The position numbers and the translations under genes were made by a program. Below the pieces are notes generated by a model. That model did no database searches and had not been told where the DNA came from. It saw only the letters and a list, made by a program, of their open reading frames with translations. A stretch of 64,000 bases of DNA from Prochlorococcus sp. AG-459-E08 (GTDB lineage: Bacteria > Cyanobacteriota > Cyanobacteriia > PCC-6307 > Cyanobiaceae), in assembly GCA_003209425.1 (NCBI GenBank), contig QCRB01000004.1, positions 1 to 64,000 on the forward strand, in the 5' to 3' direction. Each line of letters starts with the position of its first letter. Position 1 is the first letter of the stretch. Below, in pieces: positions 60,883-64,000 of this stretch.

Positions 60883-61264
60883 TATTTAAAATTAGCTATT
60901 AATATCAAATTTGATTGCTATATAAATTTATTAGGTTTAAAAAAATTTTTAAGTGTTTATTTCCTAGTTGGCACATCAATAATCTTGCTATAAGTATGTT
61001 GAATGTTTTGATGATGAATTATTTAAATTTCTTTTTAGAAAAATAAGTGTTTTGTAGTTTTGATAATTCTTATCAGGAGAGATATCAAATTAAGAAAAGC
61101 AAGATAAATGAAATTAAATTCAAAAACCCTAAGATTGATATTAAATCTGTTATTTTGCTTTTTTATATTTATTATTTAATTTTTTTGTCTTTATTCATTA
61201 GTTATCAAAAAATTCAAACATTAATATTCTAATTTGGTTGACTTTTGTTGTTAATGCGATGATA

Positions 61265-61462
61265 ATGGCAAAAATAAATTTTCTAATTGTGAATCTTCTT
61301 TCAGATACTTTTGATGTTTTTGTTGATGATCTACTTTCATCCGATGTCGATTTGTTGAAAGGGGAGCTTGATTTTCTTCTTATGGAACATTTATTTAATT
61401 CTATAGATTTAAAGCGTATTAATAAAATTGAAATTGAAGATAACGAATCATTAGCTGCTTGA
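61265..61462 (+). CDS. Hypothetical protein (65 aa from internal ATG)
   Basis: MAKINFLIVNLLSDTFDVFVDDLLSSDVDLLKGELDFLLMEHLFNSIDLKRINKIEIEDNESLAA. Confidence 0.45.
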   Translation: MAKINFLIVNLLSDTFDVFVDDLLSSDVDLLKGELDFLLMEHLFNSIDLKRINKIEIEDNESLAA

Positions 61463-61469
61463 TTTTTTT

Positions 61470-61580
61470 ATGAAATTTTTTTATGAAAAGTTTTGGGTCC
61501 CAGTTTTTGGTTATATTTTATCAAAATTTGTTTTTTTAATAGAAGGTAAACAGAAAGATTCTAAAAATAAAAAAAAATAG
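61470..61580 (+). CDS. 36-aa putative membrane peptide
   Basis: MKFFYEKFWVPVFGYILSKFVFLIEGKQKDSKNKKK; just downstream of the preceding ORF. Confidence 0.35.
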   Translation: MKFFYEKFWVPVFGYILSKFVFLIEGKQKDSKNKKK

Positions 61581-61722
61581 ATTAATTACTTTTTGTCTTT
61601 ATAAAGTATTTTTTATTACATAATTTAAGTCAATATATTTTGATAACAACAAAAGATGTGCTTTAAATTTACGAATATATGCATGGTTGAGATATACATA
61701 ATTGCTTTTTAGCAAAATTAAA

Positions 61723-61902
61723 ATGAACAAAAATAATATTTTGAAGCCATATACAGTACATTACCGTGATTTTCAAAATATAAGACTAGAGAATTGTTTT
61801 TATGCTTTTGACGCTTACGAGGCTAGAACACTAGCAATGGAATTTAATAAGTATATTAATGAGCACCCAAACAGCATAGACCTTATAAGATGCGAAAAAT
61901 GA
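61723..61902 (+). CDS. Small hypothetical protein (59 aa)
   Basis: MNKNNILKPYTVHYRDFQNIRLENCFYAFDAYEARTLAMEFNKYINEHPNSIDLIRCEK; protein-like. Confidence 0.5.
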   Translation: MNKNNILKPYTVHYRDFQNIRLENCFYAFDAYEARTLAMEFNKYINEHPNSIDLIRCEK

Positions 61903-61937
61903 ATAAAGTTTTTTATTAATTTAAAATAATAATCTAT

Positions 61938-62648
61938 TTAAACACTCAAAAATTTATCAATAACCGCTTGACTCAACTCACTAGTATTTCCGCTAGCAAC
62001 AATACCTCCACGTTGCATAGCATAATATCTATTGGCCTGTCTTACAAAATGCAAATGTTGTTCTACTAATAAAACTCCGATTCCTGTATCTCTAATTATC
62101 TGATTGATAGCATTTTCAATGTCTAGAACTATATTAGGCTGAATTCCCTCTGTTGGTTCGTCAAGTAAAAGAAGTTGAGGTTTGCCAAGCAATGCTCTTG
62201 CAATAGCTAGTTGTTGTTGTTGTCCTCCACTAAGATCTCCCCCTTTTCTTTGTAGAAAATCTTTTAATATTGGGAATAGATCATAAATAAATGGATCTAT
62301 TTTCTTGTTCTTAGATAATCCACCTGGAAGAGACTCCATTCCTAGCATAAGATTCTCTTCTACTGATAGATACGGAATGATTTCTCTACCTTGAGGAACG
62401 TAAGCCATTCCTTTTCTAGCCCTCTGATGAGGTGCTTTTCTATTGATATTTTCTCCAATCAAATAAATATTGCCTTTTTTTTGTTTTAATAAACCAATAA
62501 GTGATTTCAATAAGGTTGTTTTTCCAACTCCATTTCTACCAATTAAACAAACCATTTCTCCTGATTTAACATTTAAATCTACATCTCTGAGAATATGACT
62601 TTCACCATAATAAGTATTTAAAGATTTTATTTCGAGTAAATTTTCCAT
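61938..62648 (-). CDS. urtE: Urea ABC transporter ATP-binding protein UrtE
   Basis: LNTYYGESHILRDV, GRNGVGKTTLLKSLIGLL, YVPQGREIIPYLSVEENL, LSGGQQQQLAIARALLG, DEPTEGIQPNIV. Confidence 0.94.
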   Translation of the reverse strand: MENLLEIKSLNTYYGESHILRDVDLNVKSGEMVCLIGRNGVGKTTLLKSLIGLLKQKKGNIYLIGENINRKAPHQRARKGMAYVPQGREIIPYLSVEENLMLGMESLPGGLSKNKKIDPFIYDLFPILKDFLQRKGGDLSGGQQQQLAIARALLGKPQLLLLDEPTEGIQPNIVLDIENAINQIIRDTGIGVLLVEQHLHFVRQANRYYAMQRGGIVASGNTSELSQAVIDKFLSV

Positions 62649-62650
62649 AA

Positions 62651-63400
62651 CTAGTCCTCAGGTCTTCCTAAATAAACATCAATAACTTTTTTGTCTTTTT
62701 GTATGGTTTCCATGGTTCCCTCACATAATACTGTGCCTTGATTTAATACTGAAACATTACTATCAAGTCTTCTTATAAATTCCATGTCGTGGTCTATTAC
62801 CACTACTGTATTTTCTCCTGATAAAGATTTTAATAAATCAGCCGTAAGATCAGTTTCTTCATCAGTTAAACCAGCAACAGGTTCATCTACTAACATTAAA
62901 TCTGGCTTCTGTCCGACTAACATGGCTATCTCAAGCCATTGTTTTTGGCCATGTGATAAAGAACCAGCTTTTGAATCAACTTTTTGAGCTAAATTAACAA
63001 TTTTTAAAAGACGTTCAATCTCATTAAGCTGCTCACCCTTAATACTTTTATTTATAAGGTTTAAGGGACTTTTAGGCGTTGTCACCGATATTTCAAGATT
63101 TTCTTTAACTGTTAGATTTTCAAAGATTCTTGGACTTTGGAACTTTCTTCCAACTCCAAGTCTGGCTATTTTATGCTCCTTTCTACCTACTAAAGATTTT
63201 CCTTTGAAAATTACTTCACCTTTTGTTGGCTTAACCTTACCAGTTATTACATCAAGAAAAGTTGTTTTACCTGCGCCGTTGGGTCCTATTACAGCTCTTA
63301 ATTCTCCTTTCTCTAAATTTAAATTTAGTTTATTGAGAGCTAAAAAACCCTCGAAACTAACAGTAATATCTATTAAATTTAAAAGATCATTATTATTCAT
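62651..63400 (-). CDS. urtD: Urea ABC transporter ATP-binding protein UrtD
   Basis: GPNGAGKTTFLDVITGKVKPTKG, GVGRKFQSPRIFENLTVKENLE, LSHGQKQWLEIAMLV, DEPVAGLTDEET. Confidence 0.94.
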   Translation of the reverse strand: MNNNDLLNLIDITVSFEGFLALNKLNLNLEKGELRAVIGPNGAGKTTFLDVITGKVKPTKGEVIFKGKSLVGRKEHKIARLGVGRKFQSPRIFENLTVKENLEISVTTPKSPLNLINKSIKGEQLNEIERLLKIVNLAQKVDSKAGSLSHGQKQWLEIAMLVGQKPDLMLVDEPVAGLTDEETDLTADLLKSLSGENTVVVIDHDMEFIRRLDSNVSVLNQGTVLCEGTMETIQKDKKVIDVYLGRPED

Positions 63401-64000
63401 TATTCCCCTCCTTATTGTTAACTTCTAAGCTTGGATAGGTTTCAATCTTTCTTTTTAAACCAAATCTTTGAAGAAGATTCCTAGGGCCATCTCCTTGCAT
63501 CCATCCTAAAACTCCCTCTGGCAGGGCTGTTACAACTAAAATAAATAACCCTCCTTGAATAAACATCCAGCTAGCAGGTAAAGCTTCACTTACTAGACTT
63601 TTTGCATAGTTGATGAAAACTGCTCCTAGTATTGCTCCTAATAAAGTTCCTCTCCCTCCAACTGCGACCCATATAACCATTTCTATAGAAAAGGGAACTG
63701 TCATAAATTGAGGTGATACTATTCCAGACTGAACAGTATATAAAGCTCCCGAAATTCCAGCAAGACCTCCAGCAATAGAAAATATTATCGTCTTGAATAT
63801 CACTGGATTGTATCCTGTAAACCTAACTCTTGGTTCATCATCTCTAATTCCTATAAGAATATTGCCAAATCTCCCTTTAACTACCCACTTTGCAAAAAAC
63901 CAAGATGCTATTACTAGTATGGCAGTAACCCAAAAGAATAGTCTTTGCATGGACTCAGAACCTACCATCTGACCAAATAGTTCTGTTACATCTGTTTTTA
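63393..64000 (-). CDS. urtC: Urea ABC transporter permease UrtC, truncated by window edge
   Basis: GNILIGIRDDEPRVRFTGYNP, VPFSIEMVIWVAVGGRGTLLGAILGA. Frame stays open to base 64000 (KTDVTELFGQMVGSES). Confidence 0.93.
   Translation of the reverse strand, partial: KTDVTELFGQMVGSESMQRLFFWVTAILVIASWFFAKWVVKGRFGNILIGIRDDEPRVRFTGYNPVIFKTIIFSIAGGLAGISGALYTVQSGIVSPQFMTVPFSIEMVIWVAVGGRGTLLGAILGAVFINYAKSLVSEALPASWMFIQGGLFILVVTALPEGVLGWMQGDGPRNLLQRFGLKRKIETYPSLEVNNKEGNNE

Noticed and set aside
61047-61232. 61-aa plus-strand ORF (MFCSFDNSYQERYQ...)
   Set aside because: Non-ATG start, low-complexity composition and no recognisable feature; not distinguishable from random AT-rich sequence.
1-64000. tRNA, rRNA, CRISPR arrays, IS elements, prophage
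   Set aside because: Looked through intergenic regions for cloverleaf/TTCGA arms, regularly spaced repeats and transposase or integrase motifs and found none convincing. A tRNAscan/Infernal run would be decisive.

Overview
This 64 kb window is AT-rich and looks like a high-light-type Prochlorococcus (marine picocyanobacterial) chromosome. Genus-level identity is inferred from gene content and order, not from a database search. It is densely coded core genome with no convincing tRNA, rRNA, CRISPR array, transposase or prophage. Blocks in order: devC/devA; rpsB-tsf; recG; sir; glyS; chlP; typA; lptB; ccsA; rpe divergent from glpX-hemA-glgC-gnd-pgl; ilvD; a CobW-family GTPase; purS-purQ; class II and class I fructose-bisphosphate aldolases; accD; prk; leuB; lpxD; proB; a run of conserved cyanobacterial unknowns (YqeG, DUF3727, RuvX, GNAT-like, CofE-like, thioredoxin-like, DUF3685/Ycf55-like); hisA; pgsA; nth; an iron-related cluster (futC-like ATPase, ferritin, Crp-like regulator, Rieske oxygenase); an AT-rich stretch of tiny unknown ORFs (about 58-61.9 kb); and the start of the urt urea-transport operon (urtE, urtD, partial urtC) on the minus strand. 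The most interesting signals are: (1) a near-ideal H-type pseudoknot in the rpsB leader; (2) a 29-bp perfect palindrome over the likely glpX promoter; (3) a 40-aa Lys/Cys-rich micro-ORF not in the ORF track, divergent from ferritin, with Fur-like motifs shared across the iron cluster; (4) a PPC(DUF296)-glutaredoxin fusion; (5) a 30-aa ORF tightly coupled between a DUF309 gene and lptB; (6) a small RHH-like gene with operator-like inverted repeats at both ends.
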